Source: Candidatus Eiseniibacteriota bacterium
GTDB taxonomy: Bacteria > Eisenbacteria > RBG-16-71-46 > JAFGJU01
DNA: 31,110 bases
Assembly: GCA_016928935.1 (NCBI GenBank)
Contig: JAFGJU010000089.1
Coordinates: 1-31,110, forward strand
Reading direction: 5' to 3'
Shown here: positions 23,442 through 31,110 of the stretch, piece by piece
Numbering within the stretch: the first letter of the stretch is position 1
Layout of the letters: every line of letters begins with the position of its first letter
Made by a program: the position numbers and the translations under genes
Notes under the pieces: model-generated
What the model was told of the DNA's origin: nothing
Seen by the model: the letters and a program-made list of their open reading frames with translations, nothing else
Database searches by the model: none

Positions 23442-24449
23442 GTGCAAACAGACCGCAGAAACGAGCTCCAGAGAATCACAGGCGGGTTCCGCACGAAGAG
23501 TGTTCTGGTCGTCGGCGACCTGATGCTGGACTGCTACCTCTGGGGCAGCGTCAGCAGGATTTCGCCCGAGGCGCCGGTTCCCGTCGTCGAGCTTTCGGGA
23601 GAGACGACGAGGCTCGGCGGCGCGGCCAACGTCGCGGGCAACATTGCGTCTCTCGGAGCAAGGAGCAGGGTAGTGGGCGTGGTGGGCGACGACGAGCATG
23701 GAAGGAAGATTCTCTCCGAGCTCGGCAGGCTGTCCATCGCCGCGGAATCCGTGTTGGTGGACCGCGGCCGGCCCACCACCGTGAAGACTCGCATAATCGC
23801 CCACAACCAGCAGGTCGTCAGGACCGACATGGAGAGTCGCGCGGACCTCGGGCCTTCGCTCGAGGAGGCCGTCGCCGGCGCCGTGACACAGAACCTGAAG
23901 GACGCCGATGCCGTCGTGGTCTCTGACTACGGCAAAGGCGTGCTGACCGACAGAATCCTCAAGTTTGTGACGGCCGAGGCCAAGAAGGCCGGCGTTCCGG
24001 TGTGCGTGGACCCCAAGGAGACAAGACTCATGTCTTACTCGGGAGTCACGGTAATAACTCCGAATCAGCATGAGGCCGGTTTCGCATACGGCAGGAGAAT
24101 AGTCGACGAGAACACTCTGCTGGAAGTCGGCTGGGGTCTGAGCCGCAACCTGGGGTGCGACGCCGTGCTCATAACCCGCGGCGAGAAAGGCATGAGCCTG
24201 TTCGAACGGGACGGGGTTCACACCCACTTTCCGACGGTGGCCAGGGAGGTGTTCGACGTGACGGGGGCGGGTGACACAGTTGTCTCCGCCTTTGCCCTGT
24301 CGCTGGCCGCCGGCGCAACCCTCAAGCAGGCGGCCTCCATATCCAATCACGCTGCAGGCATAGTCATAAGAGAGCTCGGGACGGCGACCACCAACGCGGC
24401 CGAGCTCGTGGACTCGTTTGACTTGAACGGCGAGTGGGCCGGCTGGTGA
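23442..24449 (+). CDS. rfaE1: D-glycero-beta-D-manno-heptose-7-phosphate kinase
   Basis: Phosphorylates heptose 7-phosphate at C1 in the ADP-heptose pathway for the LPS inner core. The 335-residue protein is a PfkB/ribokinase-family enzyme. It shows VLVVGDLMLDCYLWG near residues 20-34, PEAPVPVVE, the GGAANVAGN substrate loop, DYGKGVLT, DPKETR, and DVTGAGDT with catalytic base D278. It corresponds to the N-terminal half of E. coli HldE. The start is GTG 23442, with only a modest AGGG upstream. The adenylyltransferase half is a separate gene 41 bases downstream. Confidence 0.95.
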   Translation: MQTDRRNELQRITGGFRTKSVLVVGDLMLDCYLWGSVSRISPEAPVPVVELSGETTRLGGAANVAGNIASLGARSRVVGVVGDDEHGRKILSELGRLSIAAESVLVDRGRPTTVKTRIIAHNQQVVRTDMESRADLGPSLEEAVAGAVTQNLKDADAVVVSDYGKGVLTDRILKFVTAEAKKAGVPVCVDPKETRLMSYSGVTVITPNQHEAGFAYGRRIVDENTLLEVGWGLSRNLGCDAVLITRGEKGMSLFERDGVHTHFPTVAREVFDVTGAGDTVVSAFALSLAAGATLKQAASISNHAAGIVIRELGTATTNAAELVDSFDLNGEWAGW

Positions 24450-24490
24450 GGCCTGTCGGGGCCGGGAGCTTAAAAAGGGTAATCAGGACG

Positions 24491-24985
24491 ATGGGGCAGC
24501 TTCTGAGCAGCACCGAGCTGGTCAGCCGGGTGAGGAAGGCGCAGGCAGAGGGGCTCAAGGTGGTTTTCACCAACGGCTGCTTCGACGTCCTCCACCTGGG
24601 TCACGTCCACTATCTCTCCCGGGCCAGGCAGATGGGAGACGTCCTGGTGGTGGGGCTCAACAGCGACGCCTCGGTGAGAAGGCTCAAGGGGGAGGGCCGG
24701 CCCGTGGTGACGCAGGCCGACAGGGCAGGCGTACTGTGCGCCCTGAGCTCCGTCGACTACGTGTGCGTATTCGAGGAGGACACGCCGGACGCGCTCATAC
24801 GACTGGTGTCTCCCGACGTGCTCGTCAAGGGCGGCGACTACAAGCCCGGGGATATCGTGGGCGCGGATTTTGTGACCGCGAAAGGCGGAGTGGTGAGCGT
24901 GATACAGACGCTCCCGGGCAGGTCCACGAAGCTGCTGATAGACACCATAGTGAGCAGGTTCTCCGGCCGGAAGGGCTCGTCCTGA
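24491..24985 (+). CDS. rfaE2: D-glycero-beta-D-manno-heptose 1-phosphate adenylyltransferase
   Basis: Transfers AMP to heptose 1-phosphate in ADP-heptose synthesis, using the product of the upstream pathway after dephosphorylation. The 164-residue nucleotidyltransferase has KVVFTNGCFDVLHLGHVHYL with the H35-x-G-H38 motif, GLNSDASVRRLKG, VDYVCVFEEDTP, VLVKGGDY and the C-terminal GRSTK loop. ATG 24491 is chosen because it gives the family N-terminus. An in-frame GTG at 24434 would overlap rfaE1 and add 19 residues without similarity. The gene encodes the C-terminal half of E. coli HldE. No gmhA or gmhB is visible in the window. Confidence 0.94.
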   Translation: MGQLLSSTELVSRVRKAQAEGLKVVFTNGCFDVLHLGHVHYLSRARQMGDVLVVGLNSDASVRRLKGEGRPVVTQADRAGVLCALSSVDYVCVFEEDTPDALIRLVSPDVLVKGGDYKPGDIVGADFVTAKGGVVSVIQTLPGRSTKLLIDTIVSRFSGRKGSS

Positions 24986-24991
24986 GCCTGG

Positions 24992-25008
24992 CTCCGGCCG
25001 AGCCGGAG
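24992..25008 (+). other. Compact hairpin just after rfaE2
   Basis: CTCCGGC (24992-24998) and GCCGGAG (25002-25008) form a perfect seven-pair stem with a CGA triloop, 6 bases after the stop. No T-run follows. It could stabilise the 3' end or aid termination with Rho. Confidence 0.45.
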
Positions 25009-25053
25009 GTCCATTTCGGCGCAACCCCGGGGCGCCCGATTCAGTAGTATCTG

Positions 25054-25082
25054 TTGAGAGGCGTTTTCGGGCGAAGTACGAT
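25054..25082 (+). promoter_or_regulatory. Putative sigma-70 promoter of the TM2 gene
   Basis: TTGAGA (25054-25059), a 17-base spacer and TACGAT (25077-25082), matching 5 of 6 and 4 of 6 consensus bases. The start of transcription would be near 25089, about 86 bases before the start codon at 25175. Confidence 0.45.
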
Positions 25083-25174
25083 ACGTTCCGGACACCGGGC
25101 GCGGTCGGGGTGAGCCTGGGTGGCCGCGGGCGGTGTGCCTTGCGAGTTGTCCGGAGCAGAGCGCGGAGGGGAAT

Positions 25175-25561
25175 ATGTATTGCAGAAACTGCGGGAAAGA
25201 GCTTGTGCCGACTGCCGAATTCTGCACGGCCTGCGGAGCCAGGCCTCAGAACGGCAACAGGTACTGCATGATCTGCGGCCATGAGACTCGGCCCGAGGCC
25301 GAGATATGCGTGAATTGCGGCAGCCGACTGGTGAACCCGGCGGCTGAGGGTAAGAGCTGGTTTGTGGCCCTGATCCTGTCGATTTTTGTCGGCTGGTTCG
25401 GCATAGACCGCTTCTACCTGGGCAAGATCGGGACGGGCATACTCAAGCTGCTCACGTTCGGGCTCATGGGTATCTGGTGGCTGATCGACATCATACTCAT
25501 CGCCACCGACAACATGAACGACTCCGACGGCCGTCCACTCGTGAAGGGCAAGAACTTCTGA
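25175..25561 (+). CDS. Double zinc-ribbon TM2-domain membrane protein
   Basis: The 128-residue product starts at ATG 25175, 4 bases after GGAGGG. The N-terminal half contains two zinc ribbons, with C3/C6/C17/C20 and C31/C34/C45/C48. The C-terminal half is a TM2 domain: a first TM helix (about 62-75), the conserved GIDRFYLGKIGTGILKLLT turn, and a second helix ending GIWWLIDIILIATD. TM2 proteins are widespread small membrane proteins without an established general function. It has its own promoter candidate and converges with the kinase gene, leaving 66 bases between the stops. Confidence 0.88.
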   Translation: MYCRNCGKELVPTAEFCTACGARPQNGNRYCMICGHETRPEAEICVNCGSRLVNPAAEGKSWFVALILSIFVGWFGIDRFYLGKIGTGILKLLTFGLMGIWWLIDIILIATDNMNDSDGRPLVKGKNF

Positions 25562-25627
25562 CGAACCCCGGGCCGGCTTCAGCGACGGGAGGCCGCGCAC
25601 GGACAGACGGACGAACTGCGGCGCTGG

Positions 25628-28600
25628 TCAGGCAGCCCTGGCGAGCGCCGCCAGTCTTTTTCTGGCTTCGCTCACTTCCGGCAGGCCCCTGTCCGCGTTC
25701 TTCCAGATTTCCAGGAACTTCCTGTACCGGGCGGCCGCCTTGTCGGCGGCGCCTTTCTGTTCGTACAGCTTGGCCAGTCTGTAGTGATACAGAGGATGGA
25801 TGAGCTGGCGTGAGTTGACAGCGGGGTCCAACCTCGTCAGCCGTTCGTATTCTCTTATCGCGCCGTCGAGGTCGCCGCTCCTCTGGCGGGCCCTGGCCAG
25901 GACGTCCTTCAGGAACGGGAGGTTGTACGATATCACGTTCGACGAAGCAACTGACGGAAGCTCCCAGGGTTGAATCGCCTGGCATACGGCCACGGCTGCC
26001 TTCGCAGAGTCCGCCCCCAGATAAATCTCCCCTTCAAGTATGCCGCCGTAGTACACGATCCAGTCCCTGACCGCGGCATGGATCTTGGGCACGAGCGAGC
26101 GCATCTCGGACAGAGCGGACCTCGCTCCGGCCGTCCGGGCCTGCTTCACGTCCGCCAGCCCCAGGTAGAAGCGATACTCGGCGGTGTAGAAATCGGTGTA
26201 GGCCGGCTGGAAGCGGGTGATGACCCCGTACCATTTCTTGAAGTACTTTCTGCTCTCTTCGACCTCTCCCCGGTCGTAGTATATCCAGCCCCGCATCCAG
26301 TCTGTCGCCGCGCGCAGGGGCTCGTTGCCGATCTCCGCCGCGAAGCCCTCCGCCGTCTGCAGGTCGCGAAGGGCCCTCTCGGGGCTGCCGAGCCAGTACT
26401 CGTAGAAGGCCTTCCAGAGGTTTCCCTCTGCCTTCCTGGCGGGAGATGCGGCCCGGGCCGCGTACTGCTCCACCCAGGTCAGGGCCTGCCCGTAATCTTC
26501 TTTGAGAGCGTAGGCGTACGCCACCTTCCAGTCCGAGCCGAACTCCGGCTTGACCTCTACCGCCTCCCTGTACCTCGAAATGGCCTTGTCGACCTCTCCC
26601 ATCCTCAGGAGTATGTCACCCATGGAATCAAACGGGTTCGCGTCACCCGGAGAGACCGACGCGTACCTCTTGAAGTACTCAAGGGCCTTCTCGTACTCGC
26701 CCTGCTCCGAGTAAGTGTAGGCGAGCTGGTTTATGGCCGGCCCGTAGTTGGGGTCGAGCTCCAGCGTCTTCCGGAACTCGGCCGCCGCCTCCGCGTACGA
26801 CTTCCTGGCCCAGTACTCCGTGGCCAGGAAGTAGTGCGTCGACTTCTCCTTGGGGTATCTCTTCGCCATTGACATGAGTATCCTGAGGCGCTCCTCGGGG
26901 TCCTTGCGAATGTCCCTGGCGTACGCGGCCTCTATGTACAGACGCTCCTTGTCCGAGGCCTTCCTCGAGAAGGCCTTCGCCCTTTCGAAGGCCCTGTCTC
27001 TCTCGGCGGTGTTGCCGAGGTCGTTGTATGCCCACGCCGCATAAAGGTGGGCCACGGCGAAGGTGGAGTCGAGTTCCACGGCCTTCCTGAGGAACGTCAG
27101 GGCGTCGGCGAAGTAGAACTTCTCGTATTCCGCCCTTCCCCTGAGAAAGTAGTTGTAAGCCTCCATGGAGCCGGTGGTGGCTTCGGCGATGCGCACGCGG
27201 CCCTCCCCTATCCTGCGTCCGCCCGCGCCGATGCCCCTGGCTATTTCCTTGCTCAGCTCGTCGATCTGCGCCTGCAGGATGCTCCCGACTCCCTGTCCCC
27301 TGGAGCTCGCGCTCTTGAGCAGGGACTTGGTCTCGACGTCCAAGACCTTGACGTTCGTCGCAAAAACGTCCCCGGCCTTGGTGAAGCTGCCGATGACCAC
27401 GGCCTCTATTCCGTCCATGCGGCAGAGCTCGAAACCCAGCTCCTTGTCTATGAGCTTGACGTCAGGCTTGTTCATCTGCTTCAGAAGGTCGTACATGCGC
27501 TCGAGTGTCGCGACGTGCAGATACTTGGACTGCTCGAGACTGGTTATGAGGAGGCTCGGTATCGCCTCCTGCAGGTAGTCGTACGTCGAGTCCCCCGTCT
27601 GGTTTTCGAAGCTTATGACGGCGATGGGCTTGGGCTCCGCGCCCGGACCCAGACCCGGGATGTGGGACCTGAGCGCGAAAAACGCGGCGGCGAGAGCCGC
27701 GACCGCCGCCACTGGTATCACGACCCTGCGGGGCAGTGACAGGCCGACCCTGGGCCTGCCGGCCTTCTTCGGGGGTTCCGTCTTCCTGACCTGCGTCCCG
27801 CCGAGTTCGGGCCGCTCGCCTTCCGCCTCTCCGGGGACCTCTTCCTTCCGGAGTCTTCTCAAGTCCGCAATCAGCTCTTCCACGTCCTGGTATCTGGCCG
27901 CCGGGTCCTTCTCCAGGGCCTTCTTGATGATGCGGTTCAGCTCCTCCGGGGTGTCGGGCCTCAGGCTGACGGCCGCGGACGGGCTTTCGTTCAAGATGGC
28001 ATACACTATGGCCGGCTCGTACTCGCCCCGGAAGGGCACCCGACCCGTGACCATTTCGAACAGGACGACGCCCAACGACCAGATGTCGGACCGTCGGTCC
28101 ACGTCCACCCCGCGCGCCTGTTCGGGTGACATGTACGCGATGGTGCCGACGGTCGAGCCCATGGTGGTGAGCTTGCTCTGTCCGGCCAGCTTTGCCAGGC
28201 CGAAGTCCAGGATCTTGACCTGGCCGTCGTCGGTCATGAAGATGTTGGCCGGCTTCACGTCGCGGTGCACTATGCCGAGCCTGTGCGCCTTGGAGAGCCC
28301 CTGCGCGATTTGAAGGGCGATTTGCGTGGCCTCGTCGAGGTTCGAGATGCCCCTGTCTATCCTCTGCTTCAGGGTCTCTCCGGTGTAACAGGCCATGGCG
28401 ATGAACACCTGGCCGTCCTCAGTTTCGTCGGTCTCGAATATGGTGCAGATGTTGGGATGGTCCAGGGCCGAGGCGGCGCGGGCCTCGTGGATGAAGCGCT
28501 GCCGGGAGTCGGGGTCGCGGGTCAGCTCGGGAGGCAGGAACTTGAGGGCCACAGTCCGCTTGAGCTTGATGTCCTCGGCCTTGTACACCACTCCCATGCC

Positions 28601-28654
28601 GCCGCCGCCGATTCGCTCGAGGATCTTGAAGTGAGATACGGTCCGGCCTATCAT
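25628..28654 (-). CDS. Receptor-type Ser/Thr protein kinase with TolB-N-like and TPR regions
   Basis: A 1008-residue Hanks-type (PknB-like) kinase. The cytoplasmic kinase domain (about 8-268) has the glycine loop IGGGGMG, catalytic K38, HRD at 130-132, DFG at 150-152 and GTIAYMSPEQ at 170-179, so it should be active. A charged juxtamembrane stretch leads to one TM helix (about 311-328). The outer part starts with KPIAVISFENQTGD (about 342-480), resembling the TolB-N/FlgO-like domain often seen in such proteins, and continues with about ten TPR-like helical repeats to the C-terminus. ATG 28654 has AGGG upstream and its own promoter candidate. It probably senses envelope state or assembles protein complexes. 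The substrate is unknown. Confidence 0.93.
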   Translation of the reverse strand: MIGRTVSHFKILERIGGGGMGVVYKAEDIKLKRTVALKFLPPELTRDPDSRQRFIHEARAASALDHPNICTIFETDETEDGQVFIAMACYTGETLKQRIDRGISNLDEATQIALQIAQGLSKAHRLGIVHRDVKPANIFMTDDGQVKILDFGLAKLAGQSKLTTMGSTVGTIAYMSPEQARGVDVDRRSDIWSLGVVLFEMVTGRVPFRGEYEPAIVYAILNESPSAAVSLRPDTPEELNRIIKKALEKDPAARYQDVEELIADLRRLRKEEVPGEAEGERPELGGTQVRKTEPPKKAGRPRVGLSLPRRVVIPVAAVAALAAAFFALRSHIPGLGPGAEPKPIAVISFENQTGDSTYDYLQEAIPSLLITSLEQSKYLHVATLERMYDLLKQMNKPDVKLIDKELGFELCRMDGIEAVVIGSFTKAGDVFATNVKVLDVETKSLLKSASSRGQGVGSILQAQIDELSKEIARGIGAGGRRIGEGRVRIAEATTGSMEAYNYFLRGRAEYEKFYFADALTFLRKAVELDSTFAVAHLYAAWAYNDLGNTAERDRAFERAKAFSRKASDKERLYIEAAYARDIRKDPEERLRILMSMAKRYPKEKSTHYFLATEYWARKSYAEAAAEFRKTLELDPNYGPAINQLAYTYSEQGEYEKALEYFKRYASVSPGDANPFDSMGDILLRMGEVDKAISRYREAVEVKPEFGSDWKVAYAYALKEDYGQALTWVEQYAARAASPARKAEGNLWKAFYEYWLGSPERALRDLQTAEGFAAEIGNEPLRAATDWMRGWIYYDRGEVEESRKYFKKWYGVITRFQPAYTDFYTAEYRFYLGLADVKQARTAGARSALSEMRSLVPKIHAAVRDWIVYYGGILEGEIYLGADSAKAAVAVCQAIQPWELPSVASSNVISYNLPFLKDVLARARQRSGDLDGAIREYERLTRLDPAVNSRQLIHPLYHYRLAKLYEQKGAADKAAARYRKFLEIWKNADRGLPEVSEARKRLAALARAA

Positions 28655-28711
28655 CTGCCCTCACTTAGCCGGGGAAGCAAAACTCACAGGGCTGCCGAAA
28701 GTGACGCCGGT

Positions 28712-28740
28712 ATTCTGAGGAACGTCGCTCGTCGTGTCAA
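28712..28740 (-). promoter_or_regulatory. Putative sigma-70 promoter of the Ser/Thr kinase gene
   Basis: On the minus strand, TTGACA (complement of 28735-28740) lies 17 bases before CAGAAT (complement of 28712-28717). The -35 box is perfect and the -10 box matches 4 of 6. It sits just downstream of the terminator of the secreted-protein gene, so the kinase gene seems independently transcribed, with a leader of about 50 bases. Confidence 0.5.
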
Positions 28741-28746
28741 CCGGGG

Positions 28747-28776
28747 AAAAAAGGTCCGCCCCTCTTGGAGCGGACC
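28747..28776 (-). terminator. Intrinsic terminator of the secreted-protein gene
   Basis: GGTCCGC (28753-28759) and GCGGACC (28770-28776) form a seven-pair GC-rich stem, with additional CC/GG pairing in the loop. Read on the minus strand, the stem is followed by six Ts (complement of 28747-28752). This is a textbook Rho-independent terminator 87 bases after the stop codon of the gene ending at 28864. Confidence 0.9.
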
Positions 28777-28863
28777 TTTCTCTCGTGACAGTTTGAGCGC
28801 CGCCGGTTCGGCGGATCTCCCTCGGCCGTGGGCTCGGTCCGGTAACGCGTCCGAGCCCGGGAC

Positions 28864-31110
28864 TTATCTCAGCAGTATCAGCTTCTGCACGCTCGCCTGT
28901 TCTCCGAAGCGCACCCTGCAGAAGTAGACCCCGGAAGCCACCTGGTTTCCTGCGCTGTCCCCGCCGAACCAGACTGCGCTGTGGTAGCCTGCTCCCCTGG
29001 CGGCGTCAAGCAGGGTCACGACGTTCCTTCCGACTACGTCGCAGATCTCCACGGTCACGCGTCCGTCATGCGGCAGCCCGAACACGATGGTCGCGCTCGG
29101 GTTGAACGGGTTGGGGTAACTCTGTCGGACGAAGAAGCGCTCGGGCACCAGTGCGGGTGACGCCTCTTCCGCAGTGGATCCGTCCGCCGGCGCGTCCGCG
29201 AGCGCCTCCAGAGGCGCCCGCCGCCCGTCGGAAGTTTCGGCTGCATACGAGGCCGACGCGGTGCAGTTATTGAAGAACTGATTCAGGCACGTGGCCGTGA
29301 AGTTGAGGTCGGAGAACGTTGCCCTATACGGGTTGAGGGCGTTCTTCCTCCCGCCGACCACCTGGTCGGCGACGGCCAGGAACTGCTCCACCGTCAGGCC
29401 GGCGAACTTTCCGCAAGAAGCCGGGATCACGAACCCGCCGTAGCAGGACACTCCGTCGGAGAGCCCCGCCTCCCTGAAGGCGCCGGAGCACGAAAACTCG
29501 ACGTTGAGCCGCAGTGCCAGGATGTGTCCGGCCAGCACTCCCGCGCTCGTCGAGACGGGATTCAACGCATCCTGCGTCAGCATGCCGGACGTGCCCGCGG
29601 CAGGCAGGAACACCCCAACGGCGTCGGGGTTCGTCCAGACCGCGGCGTAGAGATTCGGCTCTCCGCCTCCTATGCCGGCCGGGTCGCCTATCCGCACGGA
29701 GCCGCCCGGAAACGCGAGGCCGAAGTAGTGTTGGAGGATGCACCCCGGCTGAGTGGACAGAGGATTCCCCTCCTGGTCAGGCGGGCACTCGCTGCCCCAG
29801 CCTCCGGGAGTGAAGGTGCAGAATTCTTCGGGGCACGCCTCCACGATGATGCTCTGGCAGCACAGGGCGGAGGCGTTGCCGCAGGAGTCCGCGGCCACCC
29901 AGCATCTGGTATGCGTGAACTCACCGGCACCCGGTCCCGGCACAACGTCGGTCGAGACTTCGAGCACCTCCAGTAGTCTCAGTGGGTCGCAGTTGTCGGC
30001 CACACTGGGAGGCGGTGTGAACACCACGTCCGTGCCGCACGGCACAGTGTCGTTCGGCGCGCAGGTCAGCATCGGGGGCACGGTGTCCTGTATCGCGATC
30101 ACCTGGTGGCAGACCGCCTGGTTCCCGCAGTCGTCTGTCACCGTCCACGTTCGCAGCACGGTCGTGTCCTCGCCGCAGCTTCCCCAGCTGTCCACGCGCC
30201 TGGACCAGTTGGTCGGCCGTCCACCCGTGTCGGCGTAGTCGGCGCCCGGGCTGGCGTCGCAGTCGTCCAGCGAGACCGGCTGCCAGACTGTAGACACGTC
30301 CACGTCTCTCATCCCGGGCCCGCTCACGGGCGCCAGCGGGTTGAACGCGTCGTCCAGGTTGTCGTTGCACTCGAGCACGGTGTCCGGCGGGCAGTACACT
30401 ATTACCGGCGGAGTCTTGTCCACGACGAACACGGTCCTTTCGCAACTGCTTGTGCAGCCGTGCGCGTCAGTCACAGTGAGGTAGAGCGTGAACGTCGTGT
30501 CGCAGTGCGCGTGCGGCCTGACTATCACGCACTGAGCGGCCGCACCAGCGGTTATGTCGGCTCCGCCCACGATTAACCACGCGTAGGCGGCCATTCCTGC
30601 CGGACCGCAGTACTCGTTGTTGGCCGCGGGGTCAGTCTCGTCGAAGCACGGGCAGATTGTGTCGCGCTCGCCCCCGGTCCGCGTGATGCTGCAGGACGGG
30701 AGGCCGTAGACCAAGAGGTTCCTGAGAGTCGTGCACTGGCAGCCGTGGGAGTCCGTGATCGTAACGGAGTAGGTTCCGGACGTTCCGACGGACACGCAGC
30801 GCTGGGCAGAGATGAAGCCCCCGGGCCCCGTCCACGAGTAAGAGTAGTCTATTCCGGGGGGCGGCGCGGGAGCGCACCATTCGGTCGTGGACCCGGCGCA
30901 CACGGCCGGCGCGCCCGAGATCTCGCACACCGGAAGCGGCAGGACGGTCAGCTGGACGTAGCACGTGTCCGAGCAACCGCACGACTCGGTGACGACGACC
31001 CTGTACGTGCCGGCGTCAACCGGCTGCACGTTTGAGAGCTCCAGAGTGTTGGAGGTGGACAGACACGGGCTCGCGTACGGCGCCTTCTGCCAGCAGTAGG
31101 CGTAGTCACC
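28864..31110 (-). CDS. Cys-rich secreted protein with Ig-like and HYR modules and T9SS-like C-terminal domain (partial)
   Basis: The frame is open to the right edge, so the N-terminus is missing and at least 748 residues are visible. A GTG at 31029 is internal: upstream codons continue an Ig-like domain (LSNVQPVDAGTYRVVVTES). Next are CHU/SprB-style Ig-like modules rich in Cys (about 31029-30420). HYR-like modules follow: one from TPPVIVYCPPDTVLECNDN (about 30415) ending RTWTVTDDCGNQAVCHQ, and a second beginning DTVPPMLTCAPNDT. Then comes a module of about 190 residues starting CTFTPGGWG (29230-29823), a linker, and the final domain (28867-29136) with SYPNPFNPSATIVF, VVGRNV and VASGVYFCRV. 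That last domain is the FlgD-Ig/Por-type C-terminal sorting domain of FCB bacteria. Likely a surface or extracellular adhesin-like protein. The terminator is at 28747-28776. Confidence 0.85.
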   Translation of the reverse strand, partial: GDYAYCWQKAPYASPCLSTSNTLELSNVQPVDAGTYRVVVTESCGCSDTCYVQLTVLPLPVCEISGAPAVCAGSTTEWCAPAPPPGIDYSYSWTGPGGFISAQRCVSVGTSGTYSVTITDSHGCQCTTLRNLLVYGLPSCSITRTGGERDTICPCFDETDPAANNEYCGPAGMAAYAWLIVGGADITAGAAAQCVIVRPHAHCDTTFTLYLTVTDAHGCTSSCERTVFVVDKTPPVIVYCPPDTVLECNDNLDDAFNPLAPVSGPGMRDVDVSTVWQPVSLDDCDASPGADYADTGGRPTNWSRRVDSWGSCGEDTTVLRTWTVTDDCGNQAVCHQVIAIQDTVPPMLTCAPNDTVPCGTDVVFTPPPSVADNCDPLRLLEVLEVSTDVVPGPGAGEFTHTRCWVAADSCGNASALCCQSIIVEACPEEFCTFTPGGWGSECPPDQEGNPLSTQPGCILQHYFGLAFPGGSVRIGDPAGIGGGEPNLYAAVWTNPDAVGVFLPAAGTSGMLTQDALNPVSTSAGVLAGHILALRLNVEFSCSGAFREAGLSDGVSCYGGFVIPASCGKFAGLTVEQFLAVADQVVGGRKNALNPYRATFSDLNFTATCLNQFFNNCTASASYAAETSDGRRAPLEALADAPADGSTAEEASPALVPERFFVRQSYPNPFNPSATIVFGLPHDGRVTVEICDVVGRNVVTLLDAARGAGYHSAVWFGGDSAGNQVASGVYFCRVRFGEQASVQKLILLR

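Noticed and set aside
31027..31029. Start codon of the secreted protein at GTG 31029
   Set aside because: The frame stays open to the window edge, and the upstream codons complete an Ig-like domain, so this GTG is internal.

Overview
The window is a GC-rich, densely coded stretch of bacterial chromosome with ordinary housekeeping gene order and no sign of phage, plasmid or insertion sequence. Several features point to an uncultivated diderm bacterium, probably allied to the FCB group (for example Eisenbacteria- or Latescibacteria-like lineages). They are separate heptose kinase and heptose adenylyltransferase genes (LPS inner core), a secreted protein ending in the YPNPFNP-type C-terminal domain, a large Ser/Thr kinase-TPR protein, and lipoprotein-like exported proteins. 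The phylum is inference from architecture, not from a marker-gene tree.

Layout. 1-2573 is a translation and replication block: the tail of a probable rplY, then pth, rpsF, ssb, rpsR and rplI. A likely promoter and a structured leader precede rpsF, and a terminator-like hairpin lies between rpsR and rplI. 2708-5178 holds an exported parvulin-type foldase with a TPR tail, a DUF151 bifunctional-nuclease protein and a gamma-carbonic-anhydrase-like hexapeptide protein. On the minus strand, 5239-7602 encodes a lipoprotein-like cell-wall amidase with a second, catalytically dead amidase repeat. 7858-15541 (plus) runs selA, a degenerate BY-kinase/ParA-like-TM-SPOR fusion, smc and ftsY, abutting or close together. 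A CDF metal transporter follows at 15611-16516.

16520-17702 (minus) is a two-gene exosortase unit: an XrtH-like exosortase with an intact Cys-Arg-His triad, and an overlapping membrane protein. The second protein looks like a catalytically dead exosortase paralogue carrying a cytoplasmic C2H2 zinc finger. I consider this the most promising unusual system here. A three-GAF sensor histidine kinase follows on the plus strand, preceded by two copies of a 27-bp hairpin-plus-ribosome-binding-site repeat. Next is a short AraC-type regulator behind a sigma-54-like promoter.

21389-24985 has a strong sigma-70-like promoter driving radC, which is translationally coupled to a TPR/SLH envelope protein. 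The split heptose genes rfaE1 and rfaE2 follow. 25175-25561 is a double zinc-ribbon TM2 protein. On the minus strand come a receptor-like Ser/Thr kinase with TolB-N-like and TPR regions, and a large Cys-rich secreted protein with HYR and Ig-like modules. The latter runs off the right edge and has a textbook terminator. The recurring theme is the cell envelope: murein hydrolysis, septum-associated SPOR, chromosome segregation, surface sorting, LPS and envelope sensing.
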